The notes below the pieces were generated by a model. It was not told the DNA's origin, made no database searches, and saw nothing but the letters and a program-made list of their open reading frames with translations. Of a DNA stretch of 64,000 nt, positions 1 through 7,819 are shown piece after piece; positions within the stretch are counted from its first letter, which is position 1, and each line of letters starts with the position of its first letter. The position numbers and the translations under genes were made by a program. The stretch comes from JADLCX01 sp964630785 (GTDB lineage Bacteria; Planctomycetota; Phycisphaerae; Phycisphaerales; UBA1924): positions 15,168 to 79,167 of the forward strand of contig CAZVZG010000022.1 in NCBI GenBank assembly GCA_964630785.1, in the 5' to 3' direction.

Positions 1-239
1 AGCGGGAACTGCACCGTCGGGTCGTTCCAGACGGAGGAGTAGTTCTCGCGGGCCTGGTCGAGCGTGATGGACGGCGGGTCGGGCAGCAGCGCCAGCCGCC
101 CGCTGGCGGCCTGCGTCTCGGGCTTGACCGACGTGCTCACCATCCACACCAGCGGCATCAAAAAGGCCAGCGCAACCACCCCCAGCACTGCGAAGGTGAT
201 CCAACCAACCCAGCCCGATCTGCCACCATCAAACCTCAT
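1..239 (-). CDS. Sugar ABC transporter permease, MalG type (partial)
   Basis: Inner-membrane permease subunit of a carbohydrate importer; only the first 79 codons are in the window. The start is the ATG at 239, preceded by a GGGAG ribosome site. The visible part has a short cytoplasmic N-terminus, a membrane helix at about residues 11-33, then MPLVWMVSTSVKP, which is typical of the second (MalG-like) permease of sugar importers. It lies 42 bases after the MalF-like permease on the same strand, so it is the third gene of the binding-protein/permease/permease operon. The sugar is unknown; the nearby glycosidases suggest a beta-glucan oligosaccharide (inference). Confidence 0.85.
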   Translation of the reverse strand, partial: MRFDGGRSGWVGWITFAVLGVVALAFLMPLVWMVSTSVKPETQAASGRLALLPDPPSITLDQARENYSSVWNDPTVQFP

Positions 240-281
240 GCCGCTCCCATTTGCTGCTCTGCTGCTATCCCTCGGCCTCCC

Positions 282-1160
282 TCACACTCTCCGATAATGC
301 ACCAACCGCCTGCTGGCCAGCAGCATCACGCCCGTGAGCGCGAGCACGACCAGCAACTGCACCCACGCCATCGCGCTGGCGTAGCCCATCTTTCCGTACA
401 CGAACGCGTTCTCGTACAGGTACATTGTGTAGAAGTGACCCGCCGGGTTGGTGCCGTTGGGTTGGCGGAACATCACGTACGGCACGGCGAACACCTGCAC
501 GCAGTTGATCGTCAGCACGATCACGTTGAACAGGATCGCGGGCGAGACCATCGGCAGCGTCACGCTCGTGAACTGGCGCACCGGGCCCATGCCGTCGAGC
601 CGCGCGGCCTCGTACAACTGCCTGGGCACGTCCTGCAGCGCGGCCAGGTACACCACCATTGCCTGCCCCACGCCCCACAGGCTCATCACGACCATCGCGG
701 GCATCACCCAGCGCTCGTCCACGAGCCATGTCGGGCCTGTGATCCCCACCATCGCCAGCAGCCGGTTGATCAGCCCGTACTCGCCGTTGAAGATCCACAT
801 CCACACCATGGCGCTCGCGATGAGCGGCACCAGCGTGGGCAGGAAGATGCACGCCTGGAAGAACCGCGAGAAACGCACCTTGCCGTTGAGCAGGGCCGCG
901 AGCACCAGCGCCAGCGCCGTCTGCAGCGGGATCGAGAACACGCAGTACTCCGCCGTGTTCCACACCACGCGGGCGAACGTGGGGTCGGCCGCCATCGTGC
1001 GGTAGTTGTCCAGCCCGCACCACAGCGGCGATTCGAGCAGCGGGTAGTGCGTGAGCGAATAGTACAGGCTCATCGCCATGGGCAAAAACATGAACACGCC
1101 CGAGCCGATCAGCCACGGGCTGACCCAGGCCAGCCCCCGGAGGTTGGCGCGGGCGCTCAT
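282..1160 (-). CDS. Sugar ABC transporter permease, MalF type
   Basis: Inner-membrane permease of a carbohydrate ABC importer, 292 residues. About six hydrophobic helices are visible, the first at 14-36. The cytoplasmic EAA loop that docks on the ATPase is clear at 184-203 (EAARLDGMGPVRQF..VTLP). The ATG at 1160 overlaps the stop of the upstream binding-protein gene by four bases (ATGA), indicating translational coupling, and the MalG-like gene follows 42 bases later. No ATPase gene is visible here; such importers often borrow a shared MsmK/UgpC-type ATPase encoded elsewhere (family knowledge). Confidence 0.92.
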   Translation of the reverse strand: MSARANLRGLAWVSPWLIGSGVFMFLPMAMSLYYSLTHYPLLESPLWCGLDNYRTMAADPTFARVVWNTAEYCVFSIPLQTALALVLAALLNGKVRFSRFFQACIFLPTLVPLIASAMVWMWIFNGEYGLINRLLAMVGITGPTWLVDERWVMPAMVVMSLWGVGQAMVVYLAALQDVPRQLYEAARLDGMGPVRQFTSVTLPMVSPAILFNVIVLTINCVQVFAVPYVMFRQPNGTNPAGHFYTMYLYENAFVYGKMGYASAMAWVQLLVVLALTGVMLLASRRLVHYRRV

Positions 1161-2611
1161 GCCCCGTGCCTCCGGCGCCGCTCGTCGGCCGCGCGATCGA
1201 TCAGGCACTGCACCCGCGCCTGCAGTTCGGCCAGCACCACGCCCGCGGGCCGCTCCAGCCGCCACATCCGCTGCACGGCCGAGTCGAACTCGTCCTTGAA
1301 CTGGAGCCACACGCGGGTCGGCGGCGCGATGAACGCCCGCGGGCTGTTGAAGATGTCGTAGTGAACGCGGATGCCCTTGTTGGGATGGTTCGCCAGGAAC
1401 GACTCGCTCGTAACCGCCAGCGGGCTGGGCTTGCAGTGCGCCGTCGCGAGCATCTCGGTCATGTCCTGGCGCTGCGTGAAGGCGATGAACTCCATGCTCG
1501 CCTCGGGGTGCCGCGCACCGCGGGGAATGACCAGCACGTCGGTGTCGATGAGGCCCACGGGGGACTCGATGGCGGATGGCGGATGGCGGATGGCGGATGG
1601 AGATGCCGCCGAATCGCCCGCCTTTCCATCCGCCATCCGATATCCGCCATCCGATATGGGAAACGGCGCCACGCCGTAATCGAGATCCGGCTTGAACGCC
1701 CGGATCAGGTTCGCGATCCACGGGCCCTGCACGATCATCGCGACCTTGCCCGTGAGGAACGGGTTCTCAGGGGTGAAGTAGTGGCCGAAGCCCTCCTGAA
1801 ACTGCTTCACGTGGCCGACGCCCAGGTCGCGGGCGTAGCCCTGCATCCATTCCATCGCGCGCACGTTCTCGGGACTGTTCACCTGCGCCCGATTGCTCGC
1901 GGCGTCGTAGATCCGACCGTTGAAGTGGTACGCCCACAGCCAGCTCCACCACCCCGGCTCGCTGTGCAGAAAGCCCACCCGCTCAAGCCGGCCGTCGGCG
2001 TCGGCCTTCACCAGCCGCCGGTGCGCCGCATCAAGCTCGTCGATCGATCGCGGCGGTCGGTCAGGGTCAAGGCCCACCTCCCTGAACAGCGCCTTGTTGT
2101 AATAGAGCGCGATCGAGCCGGCGGTGTTGACCGTCGCCCACCAGCGGTCCTCGACGCCCGGCACGGCGTGCTGCATCACCGGGCGCACGCCTACGGCGTA
2201 GTTTTCCAGGCGCACGCCGAAGCGGGGCGCCAGATCGTCCAGGGGCAGGATTGCACCCGACTCCGCGTACGGCGGCACGTTGAACGAGTAGAGCCCGATC
2301 AGGTCGGGCGGGTCGCCGCCGGCGATCGCGATGAGCGACTTCTGCCCGATGTCGCTGGTCACGATGTACCGCACCCGGATCCGGCCTTGCGACGCGTGGA
2401 AAGCGTCGATGACCTTCACCATCGCGTCACGTTCGTGGCGGGTCCACTTCTCCCAGTAATCCAGGACGAGCCGCCCGTCCGCGCCGGCGGTCTCTTTGGC
2501 CCCGCGCGGGCCGAACGCGACAAAGCCCAGGCCCGCCGCGGCCAGTCCTCCGAGGGCGGCACGTCGCGTCCATCCGCCAGACCCAGTACCACGCGCGCCG
2601 GAGCCGGTCAT
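1157..2611 (-). CDS. Extracellular sugar-binding protein with repeat-derived insert
   Basis: Solute-binding protein of a carbohydrate ABC importer (family 1), 484 residues. Residues 15-33 form a twin-arginine-like export signal (TRRAALGGLAAAGLGF). The mature part starts with VLDYWEKWTRHE and carries GGDPPDLIGLYSFNVPPYAESGAILPLDDL, the usual ligand-lobe pattern. It is the first gene of the transporter operon. Odd: about residues 318-349 are encoded by tandem heptamers, GGCGGAT on one side and ATCCGCC on the other, which read through in frame as low-complexity sequence (DGGYRMADGKAG.., SAIRHPPSAIES). This looks like a small repeat element inserted in a surface loop. Function is firm at family level; substrate unknown. 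Confidence 0.9.
   Translation of the reverse strand: MTGSGARGTGSGGWTRRAALGGLAAAGLGFVAFGPRGAKETAGADGRLVLDYWEKWTRHERDAMVKVIDAFHASQGRIRVRYIVTSDIGQKSLIAIAGGDPPDLIGLYSFNVPPYAESGAILPLDDLAPRFGVRLENYAVGVRPVMQHAVPGVEDRWWATVNTAGSIALYYNKALFREVGLDPDRPPRSIDELDAAHRRLVKADADGRLERVGFLHSEPGWWSWLWAYHFNGRIYDAASNRAQVNSPENVRAMEWMQGYARDLGVGHVKQFQEGFGHYFTPENPFLTGKVAMIVQGPWIANLIRAFKPDLDYGVAPFPISDGGYRMADGKAGDSAASPSAIRHPPSAIESPVGLIDTDVLVIPRGARHPEASMEFIAFTQRQDMTEMLATAHCKPSPLAVTSESFLANHPNKGIRVHYDIFNSPRAFIAPPTRVWLQFKDEFDSAVQRMWRLERPAGVVLAELQARVQCLIDRAADERRRRHGA
1567..1662. repeat. Heptamer inverted-repeat element inside the binding-protein gene
   Basis: On the + strand four to five copies of GGATGGC run from about 1567 to 1600. 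After a roughly 30-base spacer the complementary heptamer (CCATCCG) returns at 1626-1662, twice interrupted by CGATAT. The two arms can pair as a long hairpin. The element is in frame with the host gene and contains no stop there. A one-armed relative occurs in purM at about 39534-39558. Confidence 0.8.
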
Positions 2612-2626
2612 GGTCGCAGTCTAGTG

Positions 2627-3028
2627 TCAATCGCTCTTGGTTGGGGGTTTTCCCGCGTGAGATCCGCCCTTCGTCGGCCCGCTCACCGCCCCGGTGGCCA
2701 GCGCCTTGCGCGAGGCGTTGATCCGCTCGACGGTGAGCTTCCAGTCGTCTACCGGGAACCCGGTCGGTTTGCCCGTGTCGGGGTTGATCAGCCCCTCGTC
2801 GGGGTTCACGGGGTACGGCCGGAGCATGAGCTGTTTCTCCATCGCTCCACGCGGCATCGTCCACTCTTTGCCGGTTTCCTTGCAGCGGATCGTGACCGTC
2901 TGCGTCAGTTCTGCCGTTTCGCCCCCGCGCATGTTCCAGACGAACATCACCACCGCCACCAACGCGATGATGGCGGCCACACCCCAGCCGAGCATCGGCT
3001 GCTTGTTGAGGAACTCTCGCATGCCCAT
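2627..3028 (-). CDS. Small membrane-anchored hypothetical protein
   Basis: Predicted 133-residue protein of unknown function. Start chosen at the ATG at 3028 (MGMREFLNKQ); a second in-frame ATG lies two codons later. Residues 14-34 (LGWGVAAIIALVAVVMFVWNM) form one membrane helix, followed by a soluble domain with VTIRCKETGKEWTMPRGAMEK, which resembles the short single-helix proteins that accompany prepilin-like genes in planctomycetes (weak memory, not proof). It lies 26 bases after the pseudopilin-like gene and 15 bases before the sugar-binding protein gene, all on the same strand, so it may be cotranscribed. Confidence 0.7.
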   Translation of the reverse strand: MGMREFLNKQPMLGWGVAAIIALVAVVMFVWNMRGGETAELTQTVTIRCKETGKEWTMPRGAMEKQLMLRPYPVNPDEGLINPDTGKPTGFPVDDWKLTVERINASRKALATGAVSGPTKGGSHAGKPPTKSD

Positions 3029-3054
3029 GTCAATGCTCCACAGGTGTGAGGGGT

Positions 3055-3888
3055 TCAGTTGCTCGGGTACGCCACTCCCCAGTTCCAGAAACTGCCCCAG
3101 GAGCCGTATGGATCGCGAGCCTCTTCCGGAAGAGCCTCCGCCCAGGTGAAGGCCCCGACGCGCTGATCGCCGAAGAGCATGTAGATCTGGTTCTGACGCT
3201 GGTTCGTGTTCGAGGTGTTCTGCCGCGTCGATCGCGACTTTCCGGAGTGACGCGGAACCTCGTCGTACGCGTCCGCGACCCACACCATCCAGTCGGGGTG
3301 CTTTGCGGATCGGTACGGTTGTTTCACCATGATGTTCGAGTCATGGAACCAGTACTCGGTGTAGTACTGGATGTTGTTGGGGTCTTGGTGGTTGCCGCTG
3401 AGGTGGGCGATGTCGGGGTTCTCGGGGTCCGGGTCGATGAACACGCGACCGCCGCTCACCAGGTACGCGCGAACGGAGGGGTCGGTGACCGATGTCGGAC
3501 CGATCGCCCGCGGGCACCTGTAGATCTTCGAGTCGCCCCGCCCAGAATACTCCGCCAGCGCCCGGGGGGCGATCCAGTGGTCGTATGGGTGGTTGGTGCG
3601 CGGCGTCAGGTCAAACCAGTACGGGTCCTTCTGGTCGTCCAGGTACATCTGGATGCCCAGCCCGATCTGGCGCAGGTTGTTCTTGCACAGGATGTCGCGG
3701 GCCGCGTCGCGGGCCGACGCTAGCGCGGGCAGCAGCAGGCTCACCAGGAGCGCGATGATCGCGATGACCACCAGCAACTCGATGAGGGTGAACGCGGACC
3801 TCGCGCCCGACAGCGCCCGCGCGCTGGCCCGGCGCACAACACGAACAGGTGGACTCGGCTTCATGCGGCGCTCGTTCTCAGGCTTCAT
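3055..3888 (-). CDS. Prepilin-type N-terminal methylation domain protein
   Basis: Pseudopilin-like protein of 277 residues. Residues 32-54 carry the type IV prepilin signal (AFTLIELLVVIAIIALLVSLLLP), with cleavage expected before Phe33 and Glu at position 5 of the mature protein, followed by the planctomycete-style ALASARDAARDILCKNNLRQIGLG. The C-terminal domain is rich in aromatic residues and contains GDQRVGAF. Such proteins are abundant in planctomycetes and often sit next to carbohydrate genes; they may belong to a type II secretion-like pseudopilus or surface structure (family knowledge). The ATG at 3888 has an AAGGGG ribosome site ten bases upstream, better than the internal ATG at 3864. 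Confidence 0.88.
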   Translation of the reverse strand: MKPENERRMKPSPPVRVVRRASARALSGARSAFTLIELLVVIAIIALLVSLLLPALASARDAARDILCKNNLRQIGLGIQMYLDDQKDPYWFDLTPRTNHPYDHWIAPRALAEYSGRGDSKIYRCPRAIGPTSVTDPSVRAYLVSGGRVFIDPDPENPDIAHLSGNHQDPNNIQYYTEYWFHDSNIMVKQPYRSAKHPDWMVWVADAYDEVPRHSGKSRSTRQNTSNTNQRQNQIYMLFGDQRVGAFTWAEALPEEARDPYGSWGSFWNWGVAYPSN

Positions 3889-3982
3889 ACGTCGATTCCC
3901 CTTGTGGGTTCGAGTTTCATCCGGCGGATGCGCGGCGGGGGGAGGGGGGCGGGGGGAGGGGGGGGGAAGGAGGGCTCGCCGT

Positions 3983-6517
3983 TCATCCGGAGTGTCTGAC
4001 CGTGGCCGCGCTCTGGTTGACGCGTGCCACGCCGTTGGTGCTGACCCGAAGCCCCCATCCCACCTCGATATCCAACTCCCCGTGACCGGGGAAATCGTCG
4101 GGCCGGATCGTGACGCCCGTGTGCGCACGCCCGTTGACCGTCAATCGCGTAGGCGCGGCCGCATCGAACTCGCGGGCGTCGAACCGCACACGCACGGTGC
4201 GCCCGCGCCAAAGGCGCGTTGCCTCGACGCGGCCCAGCGACGCGAACGGACACGGATCGATCAGCAGGCCGTCCCACGTCGCCCGCATCCCGATGATCCA
4301 CTCCAGGCTGACTCGGTTGAGCCACGCGGCCGAGCCGGTGTACCACGTCCATCCGGCCTTGCCGGGCGTGCTCGAGAGCGGGCCGTCCACGTTGCCGGGG
4401 GTGACGTACGGCTCGGCCCAGTAGCCCTCGACCGCCGCGCCCGCGGCACGCGCGGGCGGGGAGATGGACTTCCAGATCCTCTCTGCGCTCGCGGCGTCGC
4501 GGCGCTTGGCCGCCGCGGCCAGGGCCCAGGTCGCCGCGTGCATGTATACGCCGCCGTTCTCGCGCAGGCCGGGGGCGTACCGGGTGATGTATCCGATCGT
4601 CGGGTCGGGCTGCGTGTAGGCGGGCCAGGAGAGCAGCGGCCCCATGGGCGCGAGCAGGTGAACCTTCACCGCGGCCCACGCCGCGTCCTCGCGATCGGGC
4701 GGGGCCGAGTCGGAAAGGATCGCCCACGTCTGCGTGTTCAGGAACAGCTTGCCCTCGGCGTCGGCCTCGGTGCCGATCCACCGTCCGTCGTCGCGTGTCG
4801 CGGCCTTGTACCAGCCGGTGCCGTCGGCGTGGGCGTCCCAAGCGTGCTTGTTGACCGCGTCGATGAGCCGCTGTTGGAACTCGCGATAGCGGACCGCGAG
4901 CGTGTGGTCGGGGCCGTTGCCGGCGGCCGAGCCGCCGTGCTCGGCCACGCGGGCAAACTCTTCGAGCAGTTGGATGAGGAACTGGGCCAGCCACACACTC
5001 TCGCCCTTGCCCTCGACGCCCATCGCCGAGAGGCCGTCGTTCCAATCGCACGAGCCGATGTGCGGCAGGCCGCGATCGCTGAGCCGGGCCTGGGCGCGGG
5101 CGATGCTCCGCCGGCCGTGCTCCAGCAGCGTCGCCCCCTTCGGGTCGTCCACAAACGGGCAGACCTCGTCGAGGATCGACCAATCGCCGGTGTCCTTGAT
5201 GTAGGTCGCGGTGAGCAGCGGCAGCCAGAGGTAGTCGTCGCTGCACAGCGTCCGCAGGCCGAACTCAACCAGCGGGTGCCACCAGTGATAGACGCTGCCA
5301 TCGGTGAACTGGTGGGCCGCGTGCAGGAGGAGTTGCTTGCGCATCCCGGCCGGGTCGCGCGGCAGCCACACCTGGCTGTCTTGCAACTGGTCGCGGAATC
5401 CAAAGGCGCCGGATTGCTGGTAATAGCCGGTGCGGGCCCACAGCCGTCCGCAGATCGCCTGGTACGGCAGCCAGTGCGAGTTGAGCAGCGAAAAGTCGTC
5501 CGACTCGCTCTGAACTTGTGAGTCGGCCAGCGTGCTTTCCCAGAGTTCGTGCGCTCCGACCAGGGCCCGCTCGGCCGCGGGGAGCGAGGCGAACTTCTCG
5601 GCCAGTGCGAGCGCGCCCGCCTCGTCCCCTGCGATCGCCAGCGTGAATACCAGCGCGACGGATTGGTTGGGCGCGAGCCGCAGATCGCCACCGAGCGCGG
5701 CGCTCGCGTCCCCGAAGCGGCCGAAGTTGTTGAGCGCATCCGGGGGTGAGATCGCATCCTCGGTCATCGCCCGCGGGCGTGCAAACGACCCGTAGCGACC
5801 CAGGAACGTTGCCTTGTCGCCGATCGCCAGCCCGCGATCGAACCGGGCCCCGCCGATCGCGTGCGCCGCGGCGTACGGCCACGGCCGGTTCCAATGTCCC
5901 TTCTCTCGATCGAGGGCCGAGGCGTCGTTGCGCATCGGCACGTCCCACATGTTCTTGGTCGCCACGATCGCCCGGCGGGCCGGGTCGTACCGCGTGGTGA
6001 AGAACAGCCGGTGGAACTCGCGCTTGGTGTCGGGGGCGACGCCGCAGCACCACTCGAAGAACGAGGCGATCCGCAGGCGGCGCTCTCGCGATCCGCGGTT
6101 GTGCAGTCGGACGATCCACACCTCGGCGTTCTCGCCCGGCGCGACCGTGAGCGTCCACTCGGCGTCGATGTCGTTGCGCCGCGTGTGGAACGTGCTCGAG
6201 CCCTGCGTGTGTTCGCACCGGTACTCGTCAAGGTCGGTCTCGCACGGGTGGGGCGAGAGCGACCAGACGTCTTTGCTGTCAAGGTCCGCGATATAGAGCC
6301 ACTTGCCGTGCGCGTCGCGGGCCAGGTCCATCTCCCAGCGCGTGAGCACGTTCAACTGGCTGTTGTCTAGCCAACTGAACCCACCGCCGTTCTGGCTCAC
6401 CACCAGCCCGTAGCGTCCGTTGCAGATCACGTTGATCCAGGGCATGGGCGTGCGCGGGTCGGTGACCACGAAGCGGCGCCCGGTTTGGTCGAAGTGTCCG
6501 TATCGGTTGGCGAGCAT
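3983..6517 (-). CDS. GH94 disaccharide/oligosaccharide phosphorylase
   Basis: Cytoplasmic glycoside phosphorylase (844 residues) that would split a beta-glucoside with phosphate to give glucose 1-phosphate. The N-terminus (NRYGHFD..RRFVVTDPRTPMPWINVI) begins like cellobiose phosphorylases. The catalytic-acid region is intact: GSCDWNDGLSAMG, with DWND at 491-494. The phosphate/sugar-site segment FRDQLQDSQVWLPRDP and HWWHP are also present. Length fits cellobiose or laminaribiose phosphorylase better than the longer 1,2-beta-oligoglucan phosphorylases, but the neighbouring glycoamylase-family gene keeps a beta-1,2 substrate open. Start at 6517 is preferred because a LacI-type operator at 6578-6591 covers the region just upstream; an earlier in-frame start at 6574 would abut it. 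Confidence 0.88.
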   Translation of the reverse strand: MLANRYGHFDQTGRRFVVTDPRTPMPWINVICNGRYGLVVSQNGGGFSWLDNSQLNVLTRWEMDLARDAHGKWLYIADLDSKDVWSLSPHPCETDLDEYRCEHTQGSSTFHTRRNDIDAEWTLTVAPGENAEVWIVRLHNRGSRERRLRIASFFEWCCGVAPDTKREFHRLFFTTRYDPARRAIVATKNMWDVPMRNDASALDREKGHWNRPWPYAAAHAIGGARFDRGLAIGDKATFLGRYGSFARPRAMTEDAISPPDALNNFGRFGDASAALGGDLRLAPNQSVALVFTLAIAGDEAGALALAEKFASLPAAERALVGAHELWESTLADSQVQSESDDFSLLNSHWLPYQAICGRLWARTGYYQQSGAFGFRDQLQDSQVWLPRDPAGMRKQLLLHAAHQFTDGSVYHWWHPLVEFGLRTLCSDDYLWLPLLTATYIKDTGDWSILDEVCPFVDDPKGATLLEHGRRSIARAQARLSDRGLPHIGSCDWNDGLSAMGVEGKGESVWLAQFLIQLLEEFARVAEHGGSAAGNGPDHTLAVRYREFQQRLIDAVNKHAWDAHADGTGWYKAATRDDGRWIGTEADAEGKLFLNTQTWAILSDSAPPDREDAAWAAVKVHLLAPMGPLLSWPAYTQPDPTIGYITRYAPGLRENGGVYMHAATWALAAAAKRRDAASAERIWKSISPPARAAGAAVEGYWAEPYVTPGNVDGPLSSTPGKAGWTWYTGSAAWLNRVSLEWIIGMRATWDGLLIDPCPFASLGRVEATRLWRGRTVRVRFDAREFDAAAPTRLTVNGRAHTGVTIRPDDFPGHGELDIEVGWGLRVSTNGVARVNQSAATVRHSG

Positions 6518-6577
6518 GGAGAGAAGGTTCAGATCAAGTTCGCGGTGTAGGCGGCAGAGGCCGCACGACCACAAGCG

Positions 6578-6591
6578 TGAAATCGCTTACA
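6578..6591. promoter_or_regulatory. LacI/cre-like operator upstream of GH94 gene
   Basis: TGAAATCGCTTACA matches the general LacI/CcpA operator pattern TGWAARCGYTWNCW at 13 of 14 positions. It lies 61 bases upstream of the GH94 start, where a repressor could block the promoter. Two similar sites occur at 7734 and 9401, and a LacI-family gene is 2.9 kb away. Confidence 0.65.
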
Positions 6592-6712
6592 TAGGAGTGT
6601 GACGCCTGTCGGGTCACCTGTCAAGCGGCAACGGGGGCGGGGGACAACAAACGGGAAGTTCGCACCGCGAAGCCCCAAACCGGGGTCATTGCCGGCCTCG
6701 ATGCGCACGCGC

Positions 6713-6748
6713 AAAACGCAGCCGGGGCGGCCACACTGGCCGCCCCGG
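6713..6748 (-). terminator. Intrinsic terminator after the sorted surface protein gene
   Basis: Perfect 11-base-pair stem (CCGGGGCGGCC, loop ACACT, GGCCGCCCCGG at 6722-6748). On the minus strand it is followed by CTGCGTTTTGC. It lies 33 bases downstream of the gene ending at 6781. Confidence 0.8.
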
Positions 6749-6780
6749 CGGGGAGATATACGAGGGTCAAGCCAAGCGAA

Positions 6781-7656
6781 TCAGCGGCGACGGCGCCCGA
6801 CGATGAGACCGCCGAGCCCAAGGAGGGCCAAGCCGCCCGGGGCCGGGATGCCGATCGCGATGTTGCAGATCTCGTGGGTCGTATCGGTCATGATGGCCGG
6901 CTGGATGGCGTCCTGGAAGCGGAAGCCGATGGTCGTGCCGACGGTCAGGGGGGCGTTGACGTGGCGTACGCCCGATTGAGCGAAGATGTTCTGGGTGATG
7001 TTGTAGACGCTGGCCTCGTACGCCGCGCCGGAGCCGGGGCCGAGATCGCCGGGCGCGTGGTAGATGTACTCGACCTGGACCATGTCGCCGGCGATGTAGA
7101 TGGGGGGAGCCGCCGGGTTATTGAAACCACCCTCGCCGTAGAGATGGAAGTCCTGGGTGATGCCGCCGGAGAAGGCGGTGCCGTTGGTGATGAGCCACAC
7201 GCCGCCCTCGTCGATGTAGGGCTGGCCGGTGTCGCTCACGCGCGGGGCGTGGATCCAGATGCCCGTCTCGCTGTTGACCGGAGCGCCCACACCGGTAGTG
7301 TGGTTGGTGGTGGTGCGGAAGCAGGCGCTGATGCGGAACGACTCGCCCGCCTGGAGCTGATACGGCGTCGCCCCGGCGTCGTTGCTGAACCACATCATGT
7401 GGCGGTTGGCGAAGCCTGGGGTCAGCGGCGCGTACACCTCGCGGACCGTGTGGTTCGCGAAGTTGGTCGGCTGTGATCCGTTGAACACAGCCGGGATCGG
7501 CGCGCCGCCATCGAGCGTCAGCGTGCTGGGGATCACCCCCAACGGGTTCCGGAAGTCCTCGTACGTGTTGAAGTTGATGCCGTTGATGCTCGAGATGTCG
7601 GCCATGGCCGATCCCGCGCACACCGCGATCGCGCACACACCCAGAAATACCTTCAT
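6781..7656 (-). CDS. Secreted protein with PEP-CTERM-like sorting tail
   Basis: Exported protein of 291 residues, function unknown. Residues 1-19 are a signal peptide (MKVFLGVCAIAVCAGSAMA). The C-terminus IPAPGGLALLGLGGLIVGRRRR has the three parts of a PEP-CTERM/exosortase signal: a short proline motif (here PAPG), a hydrophobic stretch and an arginine tail. The middle has no motif I recognise. The start has a strong AGGAGAGAGGTGAG ribosome region. A LacI-like operator (7734-7747) lies 78 bases upstream, so it is probably co-regulated with the glycosidases; it could be a surface sugar-binding protein (inference). Confidence 0.85.
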   Translation of the reverse strand: MKVFLGVCAIAVCAGSAMADISSINGINFNTYEDFRNPLGVIPSTLTLDGGAPIPAVFNGSQPTNFANHTVREVYAPLTPGFANRHMMWFSNDAGATPYQLQAGESFRISACFRTTTNHTTGVGAPVNSETGIWIHAPRVSDTGQPYIDEGGVWLITNGTAFSGGITQDFHLYGEGGFNNPAAPPIYIAGDMVQVEYIYHAPGDLGPGSGAAYEASVYNITQNIFAQSGVRHVNAPLTVGTTIGFRFQDAIQPAIMTDTTHEICNIAIGIPAPGGLALLGLGGLIVGRRRR

Positions 7657-7733
7657 ATCTCACCTCTCTCCTGCGAAAACGAATCGGTCTTGGCCGAGTC
7701 CTCGCCCCGCGCACGAGCGCTCTCTCTGGGGCT

Positions 7734-7747
7734 TGGAAACGCTTTCA
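7734..7747. promoter_or_regulatory. LacI/cre-like operator upstream of sorted protein gene
   Basis: TGGAAACGCTTTCA matches TGWAARCGYTWNCW at 13 of 14 positions and is nearly palindromic. It sits 78 bases before the start at 7656, in the 163-base gap after the glycoamylase-family gene. Confidence 0.7.
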
Positions 7748-7819
7748 TTATGCTCAAACCGCTCCGGGATGCAAGAGAAATCACTGATTTCGGGGCCCCG
7801 AACTTTACGGCCACGTCCG

